64,000 bases of DNA from Streptomyces sp. NBC_00464 (GCF_036013915.1 NZ_CP107899.1:3472001-3536000), one strand, 5' to 3'. Positions 16,495 to 26,154 are shown, numbered from the stretch's first letter. Program-made: numbers and translations. Notes: generated by a model from the letters alone, not told the origin.

Positions 16495-18099
16495 TCAGTG
16501 GGGTGTATTGCGGGCGATCGTGCGTTTGTGATCCGGATTGAGGAACCAGTGACGGGCCGAGGCGAACCACCAGGTGGCGGCGAAACCCAGCACCACCAGG
16601 ACGGCTACCGGGGCGTAGTTGAAGGTCTCCCAGGTGACGGGCGAGACCTGGGGCAGCATGAAGAGCACCGTGATGACCGCCACCCACACCACCGCGACGA
16701 TGCCGATGGGGCGGGACCAGCGGCCGAGGTGCCAGGGGCCTGGGCGGAAGTCGTCGCCGCGCAGGAGGCGGAGCAGGGTCGGGATGACGTACGCGATGTA
16801 GAGGCCGATGACCGCGATGGAAGTGACGGCGGCGTACGCGGTGACGTTGATCAGGTACGGGAGGCCCAGGACCAGCGCTCCGAAGGCGGCCAGCCAGACC
16901 GCTGCCACGGGGGTGCGGGTGCGGGGGCTGACCGTGTGCCAGACGCGGGAGAAGGGCAGGGCGCCGTCCCGGGAGAACGCGTAGATCATCCGGCTGTTGG
17001 CGGTCACGGAGGCCATGCCGCAGAAGAGCTGGGCGCCGATCACCACGAGGAGCAGGAGCTTGCCCGTGGTGGCGCCCAGGGCGTCGAGGAGGATCTGGGC
17101 GGGCGGGGCACCGGTCGGGGAAGCCAGGGCTCCGTCGTACGACTGGATGGCGAAGGTGAAGCCGAGGAGGAGGACGAAACCGGCGATCCATGACGTCCAG
17201 ATCGACTGGACGATGCCGCGCGGTCCTGCGGTCGCGGCGTCGTGCGTCTCCTCGGTCATATGGGCGGAGGCGTCGTACCCGGTGAAGGTGTACTGGGCCA
17301 TCAGCAACCCGATCATCACCACGTAGAAGCCGCTGCCCCAGCCGGTGTTGTTCACGAACTCGGTGAAGACGAACGACGCCGACTGGTGCGTGTCGGGTAC
17401 GAAGGTCAGCGCGCCGACGATCACGGCGACACCGAACACGTGCCACCAGACGCTCACGCTGTTGAGGATCGCGACGATGCGCACGCCGAAGGTGTTCAGC
17501 AGCCCGTGCAGCAGCAGGATCGCGGCGAAGAGAAGGATCGTGCGGCCGGGCGTGACCCGGAAGTCGAACTGGAGGTTCAGGTACGCCCCGAGGAACGACG
17601 CCGCCCCGAAGTCGATCCCGGCGGTCACGGCGACCTGGCCGAGCACGTTGAACCAGCCCGTGAACCAGGCCCAGGCCGCCGCCGAGCGGGGCGGGGCCAG
17701 CCGGTGGGCCCAGAAGTAGAGGCCGGCGGAGGTCGGGTACGCCGAACAGATCTCGGCCATGGCCAGCCCGACGAACAGCGTCATGAGGCCGACGCCGACC
17801 CAGCCCCAGGTGATGACGGCGGGACCGCCGGTGTTCATGCCGAACAGATACAGCGTCAGGCAGCCGGAGAGCACCGAGATGATCGTGAACGAGACGGCGT
17901 AGTTGGAGAAGGCGGACATACGCCGTGCGAGTGTCTGCGTGTATCCGAGTTCGGCCAGTCTCGCCTCGTCGGATCCGGCCGGCGGACCGGTGGGGAGGGC
18001 CTCCGTCACGCGGGCGTCGACCGCAAGCGCGTCTGCCGGACCGGTTGCGTCGGCGGGGGCGGGTTCCTCGGACGGGGCACCACGGGGGTTGATTGTCAT
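16495..18099 (-). CDS. Amino-acid/polyamine (APC) permease
   Basis: 534 residues, ATG preceded by GAGGG. A 45-residue Ala/Pro-rich cytoplasmic head leads to LGYTQTLARRMSAFSNYAVSF, the entry motif of the GABA/choline-type APC permeases, then about 12 membrane segments. GLAMAEICSAYPTSAGLYFWA matches the helix 2-3 signature and TFTGYDASAHMTEET the helix 6-7 region of this family. It should import amino acids or amines by proton or solute coupling. Its start codon sits in the arm of an inverted repeat (18097-18129) that may hide the ribosome site in mRNA. Confidence 0.9.
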   Translation of the reverse strand: MTINPRGAPSEEPAPADATGPADALAVDARVTEALPTGPPAGSDEARLAELGYTQTLARRMSAFSNYAVSFTIISVLSGCLTLYLFGMNTGGPAVITWGWVGVGLMTLFVGLAMAEICSAYPTSAGLYFWAHRLAPPRSAAAWAWFTGWFNVLGQVAVTAGIDFGAASFLGAYLNLQFDFRVTPGRTILLFAAILLLHGLLNTFGVRIVAILNSVSVWWHVFGVAVIVGALTFVPDTHQSASFVFTEFVNNTGWGSGFYVVMIGLLMAQYTFTGYDASAHMTEETHDAATAGPRGIVQSIWTSWIAGFVLLLGFTFAIQSYDGALASPTGAPPAQILLDALGATTGKLLLLVVIGAQLFCGMASVTANSRMIYAFSRDGALPFSRVWHTVSPRTRTPVAAVWLAAFGALVLGLPYLINVTAYAAVTSIAVIGLYIAYVIPTLLRLLRGDDFRPGPWHLGRWSRPIGIVAVVWVAVITVLFMLPQVSPVTWETFNYAPVAVLVVLGFAATWWFASARHWFLNPDHKRTIARNTPH

Positions 18100-18129
18100 G
18101 CCCCCAGCGATTCCCTCGCCGGGGGCATG
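18097..18129 (-). promoter_or_regulatory. mRNA hairpin at the permease start codon
   Basis: 9-bp perfect inverted repeat (CATGCCCCC / GGGGGCATG) with a 15-base loop. On the transcript the start AUG lies in the 3' arm and the GAGGG ribosome site in the loop, so the fold could lower translation. Confidence 0.4.
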
Positions 18130-18167
18130 ACATGCGCCGCTTGCCGGCCGTGTAGGCCGTCAGCCCC

Positions 18168-20309
18168 TCAGAAGATCCCCTTGTACGGCCCCCACCCGGT
18201 GGCGATCTGTGTACGGGACCCGAACGAGCCCTTGCCGTTGCCGTTGTTTCGGTACAGCTTGCCCGCCGTGTCGCGTACGACGATGTCGTTCTTTCCATCG
18301 CCGGTCAGGTCGCCGACGCCCACCATCGCGTTGTACGAGCTCCCCCAGCCCGAGAACACCTGCACCCGCGGCGCGAATCTGCCGTTGCCCAGGCCGTTGT
18401 AGCGCCACAGACCGCCCTTGCGGTCGTGGCAGAGGAGGTCGGCACGGCCGTCGCCGGTGATGTCACCCACGCCGGTGATCTGGGCGTACGTCTTCCAGTT
18501 GGTGTAGATCCTGACCTTCGGCGCGAACTTCCCGCCGGCCGCCCCCGGGAAGAGGTACATGTCGCCGGTGGTCGTCTGCCGGGCCAGAAGGTCGGCCCGC
18601 CCGTCCCCGTTCAGATCGCCGGGCGAAGTCAGCACGTCGAACTGCTGCCAGCCCTTGCCGATCGTGGTGTGGCTGCTCTGCGGCGAGTAACCCGAGTTGC
18701 CGCAGCGGCCGGTGTACTGGCGCAGCTCGCCGCCCGGGATCCGTACGAGCAGTTCGGCGCACCGGTCGCTGCCGGTGTCCGCGAACGGGACGGCGAGGGT
18801 GCCGGCCGGCCAGCCGGTACCGGTCCTCTTGCCCGAGAAGCTGCCCGATGTCTGCCCGAACTGAACGGTCAGCCCACCGGACGGATTGAGGGTGACCAGG
18901 TCACCGATGCTGAAGAGTCCCTGGTCGTGAAAGCCCGCGATGCCGCCGCCCACCCCGATGTTCGCGCTGGTGGTGTACGTCCCCGACCCGTCCTCGGCCG
19001 TCGCCCGCAGGGTCCAGGTGTGTCGGCCGTTGCCGGTGTACTTTCCCGCGTCCGTCCGGCCGTCCCACGTAACGTCCGCCTCGGTGCCCGAGCCGCCCTT
19101 GAGGGTCCGTACGGTACGGCCGGTCCAGTCCTTGACGGTGTAGGTCCAGGTGACGGGCTTGTTGAACTGCCAGGTTCCGAGCCACGAGGGCAGGCCGTCC
19201 ACGCCCTTGAGGTCGATGTGCTCCTGGTCACTGTCGGAAGCCATCTTTGCCAGGGGCTGTGCGGGCACACCGCTGGGCACGATGTGGATGGACTGGGCGG
19301 CATCCACATAAGCGATGTCCCCGCCGAACTTGTCCACCGCCCAGGTCAGCCGTCGCTGGTCCGCGGTCTTCCCGCCGGGCAGGTCGGCCACCGCCCGGGG
19401 AGCGGCGGCCTTGCCCGTGTGGAAGTCGGTCAGCAGCAGCTTTCCGGCGGTCCGGTCGTGCCGGACGAGGTAACCGTCACCGACGAGGGCGGGCCCGGAC
19501 GGCACGGTGAACGACTTCTTCGCCGTACGGTCGTACACCCCGGCCGCCCCGGTCGTCCCGCAGTTCCAGTAGAGCCAGCGTCCGACCGCGCGCACCTCCT
19601 TGATCACGCAGGGGGCGCCCGTGGCGAGTGTCTGCACGACCTTCCGCTGCTCCAGATCGGTGGCGGAGAGTGCGCCGGTGGTGGAGGTCGCCGCCCAGAG
19701 CGTGGTGCCCCAGACGGATGCGGCTGTGGGCTTACGGACGACGGGGTCGGCGGTGGCCCGGTAGCTCGGGTGCATGCCGGCCTGCTGTTCGGCGGTCGAG
19801 CCGCCGTTGACGACCCATGAGCGCCCGGTCATATCCACGATCTTCGCGGTACCCGCCGGGTAGGACGTGCCCCCGTAGTGCGAGGTTCCCGACATCCTGT
19901 AATTCACGCTCTCCAGGCCGGCGTTGTCGCCTTCACCCTGGACGAACACGACGCCGAAGCTCCCGTTGCCCGCGCCGACCAACTCCACGCAGGCACCCAC
20001 GTCGCAGGGCACGCTCCTGAGGTGAGCGCCGTTGGCAAAGGGGCCCACGTACCCGCGGCTCTCCCGCTCCCCCACGGTCACGCCGTCGGCCGACACCTGA
20101 CGCTCGTACACCATCCGGTCACGGCTGGGGTTCAGCTCCACGGTGTTCAGCCGCCCGCCGGAGAAGTCGAGGCCGTAGGTACCGGCGGTCGCCACGACGG
20201 CCGGAGCCGCCGTGGGGGCAGCCTCGGCCGGAACCACGGCCGTTGTCAGGACGGTCGCCCCCACCACGGATCCCACCAGTGCTGCACGGCCACGGACAAA
20301 CGCTGTCAA
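18168..20309 (-). CDS. Secreted FG-GAP/VCBS-repeat protein
   Basis: 713 residues. A TTG start at 20309 is chosen: GGGAGG lies eight bases upstream and a signal peptide follows directly (VRGRAALVGSVVGATVLTTA, cleavage near AEAAP). The central part (about 60-430) looks like a beta-propeller; residues ~440-490 are a FlgD-like Ig fold (WTYTVKDWTGRTVRTLKGG...DVTWDGRTDAGK). The C-terminal ~200 residues hold VCBS/FG-GAP repeats such as GDLNGDGRADLLAR, GDITGDGRADLLCHD and GDLTGDGKNDIVVRD, which bind calcium in related proteins. Function is unknown; many Streptomyces carry similar extracellular proteins. Confidence 0.88.
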   Translation of the reverse strand: MTAFVRGRAALVGSVVGATVLTTAVVPAEAAPTAAPAVVATAGTYGLDFSGGRLNTVELNPSRDRMVYERQVSADGVTVGERESRGYVGPFANGAHLRSVPCDVGACVELVGAGNGSFGVVFVQGEGDNAGLESVNYRMSGTSHYGGTSYPAGTAKIVDMTGRSWVVNGGSTAEQQAGMHPSYRATADPVVRKPTAASVWGTTLWAATSTTGALSATDLEQRKVVQTLATGAPCVIKEVRAVGRWLYWNCGTTGAAGVYDRTAKKSFTVPSGPALVGDGYLVRHDRTAGKLLLTDFHTGKAAAPRAVADLPGGKTADQRRLTWAVDKFGGDIAYVDAAQSIHIVPSGVPAQPLAKMASDSDQEHIDLKGVDGLPSWLGTWQFNKPVTWTYTVKDWTGRTVRTLKGGSGTEADVTWDGRTDAGKYTGNGRHTWTLRATAEDGSGTYTTSANIGVGGGIAGFHDQGLFSIGDLVTLNPSGGLTVQFGQTSGSFSGKRTGTGWPAGTLAVPFADTGSDRCAELLVRIPGGELRQYTGRCGNSGYSPQSSHTTIGKGWQQFDVLTSPGDLNGDGRADLLARQTTTGDMYLFPGAAGGKFAPKVRIYTNWKTYAQITGVGDITGDGRADLLCHDRKGGLWRYNGLGNGRFAPRVQVFSGWGSSYNAMVGVGDLTGDGKNDIVVRDTAGKLYRNNGNGKGSFGSRTQIATGWGPYKGIF

Positions 20310-20478
20310 AGCAGTTCCCTCCCGGGTGATGGATCGAACACGGGGAGGACGCGGCAGCGTGTGCTGCGGTCTGTGCGAAGTGTGAAAGCCCCCCGGCCCC
20401 AACTCCCCCTGCAAGTCGGCTGACTTTAACAGCAGCCTCACAGGCACCGATAGGGGATTTCGAACCCGTTCAACAAAA

Positions 20479-20516
20479 CAGGGCCCGTACATCACCGAGG
20501 TGATGTACGGACCCTG
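20479..20516 (-). terminator. Intrinsic terminator after the DEAD-box helicase
   Basis: 17-bp stem with one mismatch (CAGGGCCCGTACATCAC against GTGATGTACGGACCCTG), 4-base loop, followed on the minus strand by TGTTTTGTTG. Lies 25 bases past the helicase stop. Confidence 0.85.
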
Positions 20517-20540
20517 CCTGGCAGTCAGGCGATCGGACGA

Positions 20541-22829
20541 TCAGCCGTTGCGCTTCCAGCGCGGCTTGTCGTCACGACGGCCGAAGGAGCCGGTGCTCGT
20601 GCCGGTTCCCGTGGAGCGGTGGTCGTCACGGCGACCGGTGGGGCGGTCGGCGGCGCCGCCGGAGCGGAAGCCACCGGACGGACGGTCGTCACGACGGTCG
20701 CGGTTGAACGGACGGTCGCCGCCACCGGAGCGGAAGCCACCGGACGGGCGCTCGTCACGACGGTCGCGGTTGAACGCCGGACGGTCGTTGTCGCGGTTGA
20801 AGCCGCCCGCCGGGCGGTCGTTGTCGCGACGCTCGAAGGAGCGGCCGCCACGGTCGTCACGACGGTCGCCGCCACCGGAGCGGAAACCGCCCGAGGGACG
20901 CTCGTCACGACGGTCACGGTTGAACGCCGGGCGGTCGTTGTCACGGCGCTCGAAGGAGCGGCCGCCACGGTCGTCACGACGGTCGCCGCCACCGGAGCGG
21001 AAACCGCCACCGACCGGACGGTCCTCACGACGGTCGTTGCTTCCGCGGAACGACGGACGGTCGCTGCTGCCGCGGTAACCGTTGCTGCCGGCCGGACGGC
21101 CGCTGCGCTCGCCGACACGGTCGCTGCCGCGGTCGTTGCCGCCGCGGTAACCGCCACGGTCGCCGCCGCGGTTGTCCCGGCGCTCGTAGTTGCCGCGGTC
21201 GTCGCGACGCTCCTCGCGCGCTGCGGGCTGCTCCGGCACGGAGGTGGCGGCCAGCAGTGCGGCCTCCGCCTCGGCGGCGACCTCGGCCACCGCTGCCTCG
21301 GGGTCGTCGCCCCGCTCGCGTGCGGCGCGGGCGACCAGACGGTCGGCCTCCTCGCGCAGCTCCACGGCACGGCGCTGGATGCGCTCCAGCTGCTTGGTCA
21401 GGTCGGCGGCCTCGCGCTCGGCCTGCTTGGCGGCGTTGTTCGCGGAGTCGGCCTGGACCTCGGTGAGCGAACGGGCGCCGGTGATCTCGGCGACCTCCGG
21501 CTCGAAGACGCCCGCGCCCTGGACGATGTGACGCGAGGCGTCGACGCCCGCGTCCTCCATCAGGCGGAAGATCTGGCGACGCTGGTGCGGAAGCGCCAGC
21601 GAGACGACGACACCGGACTTGCCGGCACGCGCGGTACGGCCCGAGCGGTGCAGGTAGTCCTTGTGGTCACCGGCCGGGTCCACGTTCAGGACCAGGTCGA
21701 TGCCGTCGACGTGGATACCGCGGGCGGCGACGTCGGTCGCGACGAGCGCGTTGACGTAGCCCTTCTTGAAGTCCTCGAGAACGCGGGTACGGGCGCCCTG
21801 GGTCATGCCGCCGTGCAGCGCGTCGGCCTTGACGCCGGCCTCGATGAGCTGCTCGGCGATGCGGTCGGCGCCCAGCTGGGTGCGGACGAAGATGATCGTG
21901 CGGCCCTTGCGGGCGGCGATCGCCGAGGTGACCGGCGCCTTGTCCTTCGGCTTCACGACGAGGACGTGGTGCGACATGGTCGAGACGTTGCCCTGGGCGG
22001 AGTCGACCTCGTGGGTGACCGGGTTGCTCAGGTAGCGCTTGACCAGGGTGCCGATCTCGTTCTCCATGGTGGCGGAGAAGAGCATGCGCTGGCCGCCGCC
22101 GGGGATCTGGTCGAGCAGCTCGGTGACCTCGGGCAGGAAGCCCAGGTCGGACATCTGGTCGGCCTCGTCGAGGACGGCGACCTGGACGTTCTCCAGGGAG
22201 CAGGCGCCCCGGTTGATGATGTCGCGCAGTCGGCCCGGGGTGGCGACGAGGACGTCGACACCGCGCTCCAGCGCGTAGATCTGGTTGCCCATCGACGTAC
22301 CGCCGCAGACGACCTTCATCTTCAGGCCGAGCACGTCGCCGTAGGGCTGCAGTGCGTCCGCGACCTGCATCGCGAGCTCACGGGTCGGGGTGAGGATGAT
22401 CGCGCGGGGCTTCTTCTTCTCGGTGTGCCCACCCGACAGCGCGGTCAGGGTCGGCAGACCGAAGGAGAGGGTCTTGCCGGAGCCGGTACGGCCACGGCCC
22501 AGGATGTCCTTGCCGGCCAGGGCGTCCGGGATGGTCGCGGCCTGGATCGGGAAGGGCGCGGTCACACCGTTCTGCGCGAGCTTGCGGACGATGCCCTCGG
22601 GCAGGCCCAGCTCGGCGAACGTGATGGTCGGCTCGGCGTCCGCCTCGTCGGCGACGGCGGAGTCGGCGTCTGCGCCGGATTCGGCCTGCTCGGCCTGGGG
22701 GGCGTCGGTCTCGACGGTCTCTGCGACCTCGGCGACGACGGCCTCTGCGGCCTCGATGAGCTCGGCGCTCTCGACGTCGTTCTCGATGCTCTCGGGCATG
22801 ACGGTGTGGTCAGAACTGGAAATTGACAT
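20541..22829 (-). CDS. DEAD-box RNA helicase with long RGG-like tail
   Basis: 762 residues. An acidic Ala/Glu head (1-68) precedes the Q motif (FAELGLPEGIVRKL). Core motifs: GRGRTGSGKT (I), PTRELA (Ia), TPGRLRD (Ib), DEAD (II), SAT (III), VATDVAARGIHVDG (V), HRSGRTARAG (VI). After about residue 445 a charged helix is followed by a tail of ~200 residues built from DRRDERPSGGFRSGGGDRRDDRGGRSFERRDNDRP-type units (shown here in part), an RNA-binding low-complexity region. It resembles the cold-induced CsdA/RhlE helicases that remodel rRNA and mRNA. A -10 like TATAGAT at 22981-22987 would give a ~150-base 5' leader, as in cold-shock mRNAs. Confidence 0.93.
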   Translation of the reverse strand: MSISSSDHTVMPESIENDVESAELIEAAEAVVAEVAETVETDAPQAEQAESGADADSAVADEADAEPTITFAELGLPEGIVRKLAQNGVTAPFPIQAATIPDALAGKDILGRGRTGSGKTLSFGLPTLTALSGGHTEKKKPRAIILTPTRELAMQVADALQPYGDVLGLKMKVVCGGTSMGNQIYALERGVDVLVATPGRLRDIINRGACSLENVQVAVLDEADQMSDLGFLPEVTELLDQIPGGGQRMLFSATMENEIGTLVKRYLSNPVTHEVDSAQGNVSTMSHHVLVVKPKDKAPVTSAIAARKGRTIIFVRTQLGADRIAEQLIEAGVKADALHGGMTQGARTRVLEDFKKGYVNALVATDVAARGIHVDGIDLVLNVDPAGDHKDYLHRSGRTARAGKSGVVVSLALPHQRRQIFRLMEDAGVDASRHIVQGAGVFEPEVAEITGARSLTEVQADSANNAAKQAEREAADLTKQLERIQRRAVELREEADRLVARAARERGDDPEAAVAEVAAEAEAALLAATSVPEQPAAREERRDDRGNYERRDNRGGDRGGYRGGNDRGSDRVGERSGRPAGSNGYRGSSDRPSFRGSNDRREDRPVGGGFRSGGGDRRDDRGGRSFERRDNDRPAFNRDRRDERPSGGFRSGGGDRRDDRGGRSFERRDNDRPAGGFNRDNDRPAFNRDRRDERPSGGFRSGGGDRPFNRDRRDDRPSGGFRSGGAADRPTGRRDDHRSTGTGTSTGSFGRRDDKPRWKRNG

Positions 22830-22980
22830 GCGAAATGCGAAACCTTCCGGAGTCTCGGCACGCGCCCGTAACTCCGTGTTTTCGCAATTTCGACCGCCTC
22901 AATGCGGTCCAGCCACGGCAAGGGAGAGTACGCGCCACACGGCGCTCTTCTGTGTCGGCGCCGGGCAATGGGATCAAACG

Positions 22981-22987
22981 ATCTATA
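22981..22987 (-). promoter_or_regulatory. Probable -10 element for the DEAD-box helicase
   Basis: TATAGAT on the minus strand in an otherwise G/C-rich stretch. No good -35 is visible. It implies a leader of about 150 bases before the start codon. Confidence 0.4.
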
Positions 22988-23040
22988 ACCATACGCACTC
23001 TTCCCCCCATTGCGCAAACCGCCCCTTGCCGGTGACCCCC

Positions 23041-23616
23041 TCAGGCCGGTCCCACCTGCGGTGATGCCTCCGGAGTCCGCATCGCGTACACGCCGTCCGG
23101 CACACCCGAAGCGCCGTTACGGGACTGAGCGGCCGGAGACGCCGAGGGCACCGGCGGCGCCGGTTCGGAGGGCTCCGGCTCGGGCTCCGGCGGATCCGGC
23201 GGCTGCGGGGTCTCGGGGGTACCGGGTCCCGGGTCGGACGGTGCGGGCGGCTCCGGCTGCTCGGGAACCCCGGGGCCCGGTGCGGAGGGCGTCGGCGTCG
23301 CCGGGTGGCCGCCCCTTGCCGGGCCGGACCCGTCGGGTTCCGCACCGGGGCTGCCCGAGGGGGCGGCCGAGGCACTCGGGCCGGCGGACCGGCCGCCCTC
23401 GCGCTCGGAGTGCGCCCCGGCGCCGCCTCCGGAACGGGCCCGGCCGGTACCGGCCACCGTGGATCCGTCCGGCTCCGCCACCGATCCCTTCGGCGCGGAG
23501 GAGCGGGAGGGCTCCGGTTTCCCGCCGTCGGAGCCGACGCTCATACAGCCGGTGGACGCGGCGATCGTCACCGCAGTGACGGCCGCCCAGCGGACGGGAA
23601 CGGGCAACTGGCGCAC
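23041..23616 (-). CDS. Proline-rich lipoprotein
   Basis: 191 residues, GTG with GGAGG nine bases upstream. Short signal with lipobox (VTAVTIAASTGC, Cys at 24) predicts lipidation and anchoring on the outer face of the membrane. The mature part is almost wholly Pro/Ser/Gly/Glu (GPGVPEQPEPPAPSDPGPG and similar) and so is likely an extended wall-spanning stalk; no folded domain is seen. Function unknown. Confidence 0.7.
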   Translation of the reverse strand: MRQLPVPVRWAAVTAVTIAASTGCMSVGSDGGKPEPSRSSAPKGSVAEPDGSTVAGTGRARSGGGAGAHSEREGGRSAGPSASAAPSGSPGAEPDGSGPARGGHPATPTPSAPGPGVPEQPEPPAPSDPGPGTPETPQPPDPPEPEPEPSEPAPPVPSASPAAQSRNGASGVPDGVYAMRTPEASPQVGPA

Positions 23617-23792
23617 GGGGGCACCTCCGGGGGCGCGAAGAAGGACGAGGCATCACGGAAACGAGCCGGGAGCGCTGTGCCCAACTCCCGCCGCCCCGCC
23701 GGGGACACGCCCCCGGTCCAGGCCCGCACACCTCGTTCACACCTCACGGGTGTGCCGCATCTCACCCGGAAATCCGCGCGCGGCCGCCGCCA

Positions 23793-24143
23793 TCACCCGT
23801 ACCCGAGCGCGTGCAGCCTCTCGTCGTCGATGCCGAAGTGGTGGGCGATCTCGTGCACGACCGTGATCTCCGTCTCGGCGACGACGTCCTCGCGCGACTC
23901 GCACATCCGCAGCGTCGGCCCCCGGTAGATCGTGATCCGGTCCGGCAGCACTCCCGCGTACCACTCACCGCGCTCGGTCAGCGGCGTGCCCTCGTAGAGC
24001 CCGAGCAGTTCTGGATCATCGGATTCCGGTTCGTCCTCGACAAACACCGCGACGTTGTCCATCAGCCGGGTGAGCTCCGGCGGGATCCGGTCCAGCGCCT
24101 CGCCGACCAGTTCCTCGAACGCTTCCCGCGTCATCTCCAGCAC
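23793..24143 (-). CDS. Minimal zincin-fold metallopeptidase family protein
   Basis: 116 residues from the GTG at 24143 (VLEMTREAFEELV is the usual start of this actinobacterial family; ATG three codons later is possible). Conserved DRIPPEL, DNVAVFVED, LLGLYEGTPL and the zinc site VVHEIAHHFGIDD near the C-terminus (HExxHxxG with a following Asp). This is the short DUF/zincin family whose structures show a lone catalytic core; substrates are not known. Overlaps none of its neighbours and is divergent from the metallophosphoesterase. Confidence 0.9.
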   Translation of the reverse strand: MLEMTREAFEELVGEALDRIPPELTRLMDNVAVFVEDEPESDDPELLGLYEGTPLTERGEWYAGVLPDRITIYRGPTLRMCESREDVVAETEITVVHEIAHHFGIDDERLHALGYG

Positions 24144-24228
24144 CCCGCCATTGTCACGTACGGGCGCCTGATGTGCCCCGGTGTGCCGGAAGCGCATATC
24201 CGCCTTCCCGCCGGGGCATACGCGCCCA

Positions 24229-25794
24229 ATGGCCCGCGACCCGTTCCGTGCCGCAGCAGCCCGCGTCCGGCACCTCATCCGCCCCCGCCCACGCCCGCGC
24301 TCCGGCAGTCGGCCCGGCCGCCGGTCCGCCAACAGCCGCCTGCTCGCCGGTTCGCCGCGTCCGCTCGCCCGCGCGCTCGGCCTGGTCGCCGTCGTGCTGT
24401 TCGGCGCCTGGCTGGGACTGCTCGCCGTCGGCAGTGTCCGTACGCCCGTGGGCCCGATGGACACGACCATGACCCTGCGGCCCTCCCTCAGCGGCGGCAC
24501 CAAGATCAACGTGTCCCCGCTCGGAGCGCTCGAACTGGACTCGCACCACGCCCCGGTCCGGCTCGACGTCGATGTCGACCGTCTCGACCCGGTCCGCTCC
24601 GAGGCCCTGGTCCAGCACCCCGAACGGCTCGCCGGCCTGGAGGACGAGGTGAGCGGCGACGTGAGCGCCGGCGCCCGTGAGCTCGCCGTGCGCTCCTGCG
24701 TCGCGGTCGTCTCCGGCGCCACCGCGCTCGGCCTCGCCGTCTACCGCAGGCCCCGGCGCGCCCTGGCCGCCGGCGGGCTCGCGCTCACTCTGCTGGCCGC
24801 ATCGGGCGTCAGCGCGTACGCCACCTGGAATCCGGAGTCGGTCCTGGAGCCGAAGTTCTCCGGGCTGCTCTCCAGCGCCCCCTCCGTCGTCGGCGACGCC
24901 CGCTCGATCGTCACCGACTTCGACGTCTACCAGCAGGAACTCGCCCGGCTGGTCACCAACGTCACCAAGCTGTACGACGCCACATCGACGCTCCCCGTGT
25001 ACAGCCCGGACCCCGCCACGCTCCGCGTCCTGCACGTCTCCGACATCCACCTCAACCCGGCGGCCTGGCACATCATCGGATCGCTCGTCGAGCAGTACGA
25101 CATCGACGTGATCATCGACTCCGGCGACACGATGGACCACGGGGCGGCCGTGGAGAACAGCTTCCTCGACCCGGTCAGCGATCTGGGCGCGCCCTACGTC
25201 TGGGTCCGGGGCAACCACGACTCGGCGGTGACGCAGAAGTACCTGGAGGGGAACAGGCGCTTCAGGAACGTGCACGTGCTGGACGAGGGCCGCGCGGTGA
25301 ACGTCGGCGGTCTGCGGGTGGCGGGCATCGGGGACCCGCAGTTCACCCCGGACCGCACGGGTCCGGAGCAGGCCGAGGGCGCCCAGCGGGCAGCGGGCCT
25401 GCGACTCGCCGCCGCGCTGCGCGACCAGCGGCGGGCGGGCACCCCGGTCGACATCGCCGTCGCCCACGAGCCGGAGGCGGTGAGGCAGACGGACGGAACG
25501 GTCCCCCTCGCCCTGGCCGGCCATGTGCACCACCGGCAGAACGAGCTGATGAAGGGCGGCACCCGGCTGATGGTCGAGGGCTCCACGGGCGGCGGCGGGC
25601 TGCGTGCCGTACAGAACGAGAAGCCGGAGCAGGTGCTCGCGTCGGTGCTCTATCTGGACCGCTCCACCCGCCGTCTACAGGCCTGGGACGAGATCACCCT
25701 GGGCGGCCTCGGCCTGACGACCGCCGAGGTCAGCCGCCATCTGCCGAAGGAGAGCCGGCCCGGCGCGACGCCCTCCCCTATTCGGTTTGGCTGA
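24229..25794 (+). CDS. Membrane-bound metallophosphoesterase
   Basis: 521 residues from the ATG at 24229; an in-frame start 48 bases upstream is possible. An Arg-rich head leads to a membrane helix (about 44-66), an outer loop of ~85 residues, two further helices (about 148-195, AVVSGATALGLAVY and ALTLLAASGVSAYA), and then a calcineurin-like phosphoesterase domain: VLHVSDIHLNP, DSGDTMDHG, VRGNHDS and LAGHVHHRQ supply the two-metal site. Probably a phosphodiesterase or phosphatase acting at the membrane. Substrate unknown. Confidence 0.88.
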   Translation: MARDPFRAAAARVRHLIRPRPRPRSGSRPGRRSANSRLLAGSPRPLARALGLVAVVLFGAWLGLLAVGSVRTPVGPMDTTMTLRPSLSGGTKINVSPLGALELDSHHAPVRLDVDVDRLDPVRSEALVQHPERLAGLEDEVSGDVSAGARELAVRSCVAVVSGATALGLAVYRRPRRALAAGGLALTLLAASGVSAYATWNPESVLEPKFSGLLSSAPSVVGDARSIVTDFDVYQQELARLVTNVTKLYDATSTLPVYSPDPATLRVLHVSDIHLNPAAWHIIGSLVEQYDIDVIIDSGDTMDHGAAVENSFLDPVSDLGAPYVWVRGNHDSAVTQKYLEGNRRFRNVHVLDEGRAVNVGGLRVAGIGDPQFTPDRTGPEQAEGAQRAAGLRLAAALRDQRRAGTPVDIAVAHEPEAVRQTDGTVPLALAGHVHHRQNELMKGGTRLMVEGSTGGGGLRAVQNEKPEQVLASVLYLDRSTRRLQAWDEITLGGLGLTTAEVSRHLPKESRPGATPSPIRFG

Positions 25795-25970
25795 CACCGA
25801 AACGCACGTGTATTGTCTCCGACGTGCCCAAGGGCGCCGGTCAGGGCTCGACCGTTCTGAAACCTCAAAGGTTGAAGGAGAAGCGGAACCTCTTGAGGGG
25901 AAGCGGAGTCGCCGGCTTCTCACTTTCCCTTCGGGCGACTGACGTAGAAGCAAGCTGTACCAGCAGTTCT

Positions 25971-26043
25971 GCCCTCATCGTCTAGTGGCCCAGGACGCCG
26001 CCCTTTCAAGGCGGTAGCACGGGTTCGAATCCCGTTGGGGGCA
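25971..26043 (+). tRNA. tRNA-Glu (UUC)
   Basis: 73 bases; CTTTCAA anticodon loop, GTTCGAATC T-arm. First of three tRNA genes in a row. A promoter-like TTGGCT-18-TATTGT lies at about 25787-25816. Confidence 0.95.
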
Positions 26044-26079
26044 CGCACAACCTGTGCGACACTTAGTCGCACAAAGCTT

Positions 26080-26154
26080 GGTCCTGTGGAGCAGTTTGGA
26101 GTGCTCGCCACCCTGTCAAGGTGGAGGCCGCGGGTTCAAATCCCGTCAGGACCG
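26080..26154 (+). tRNA. tRNA-Asp (GUC), copy 1
   Basis: 75 bases; CTGTCAA anticodon loop, acceptor GGTCCTG/CAGGACC. Identical over its length to the copy at 32633. Confidence 0.95.

Noticed and set aside
20619..22826. 735-codon Val/Thr-rich frame opposite the DEAD-box helicase
   Set aside because: Its repetitive protein is the complement of the helicase's RGG-like repeats.
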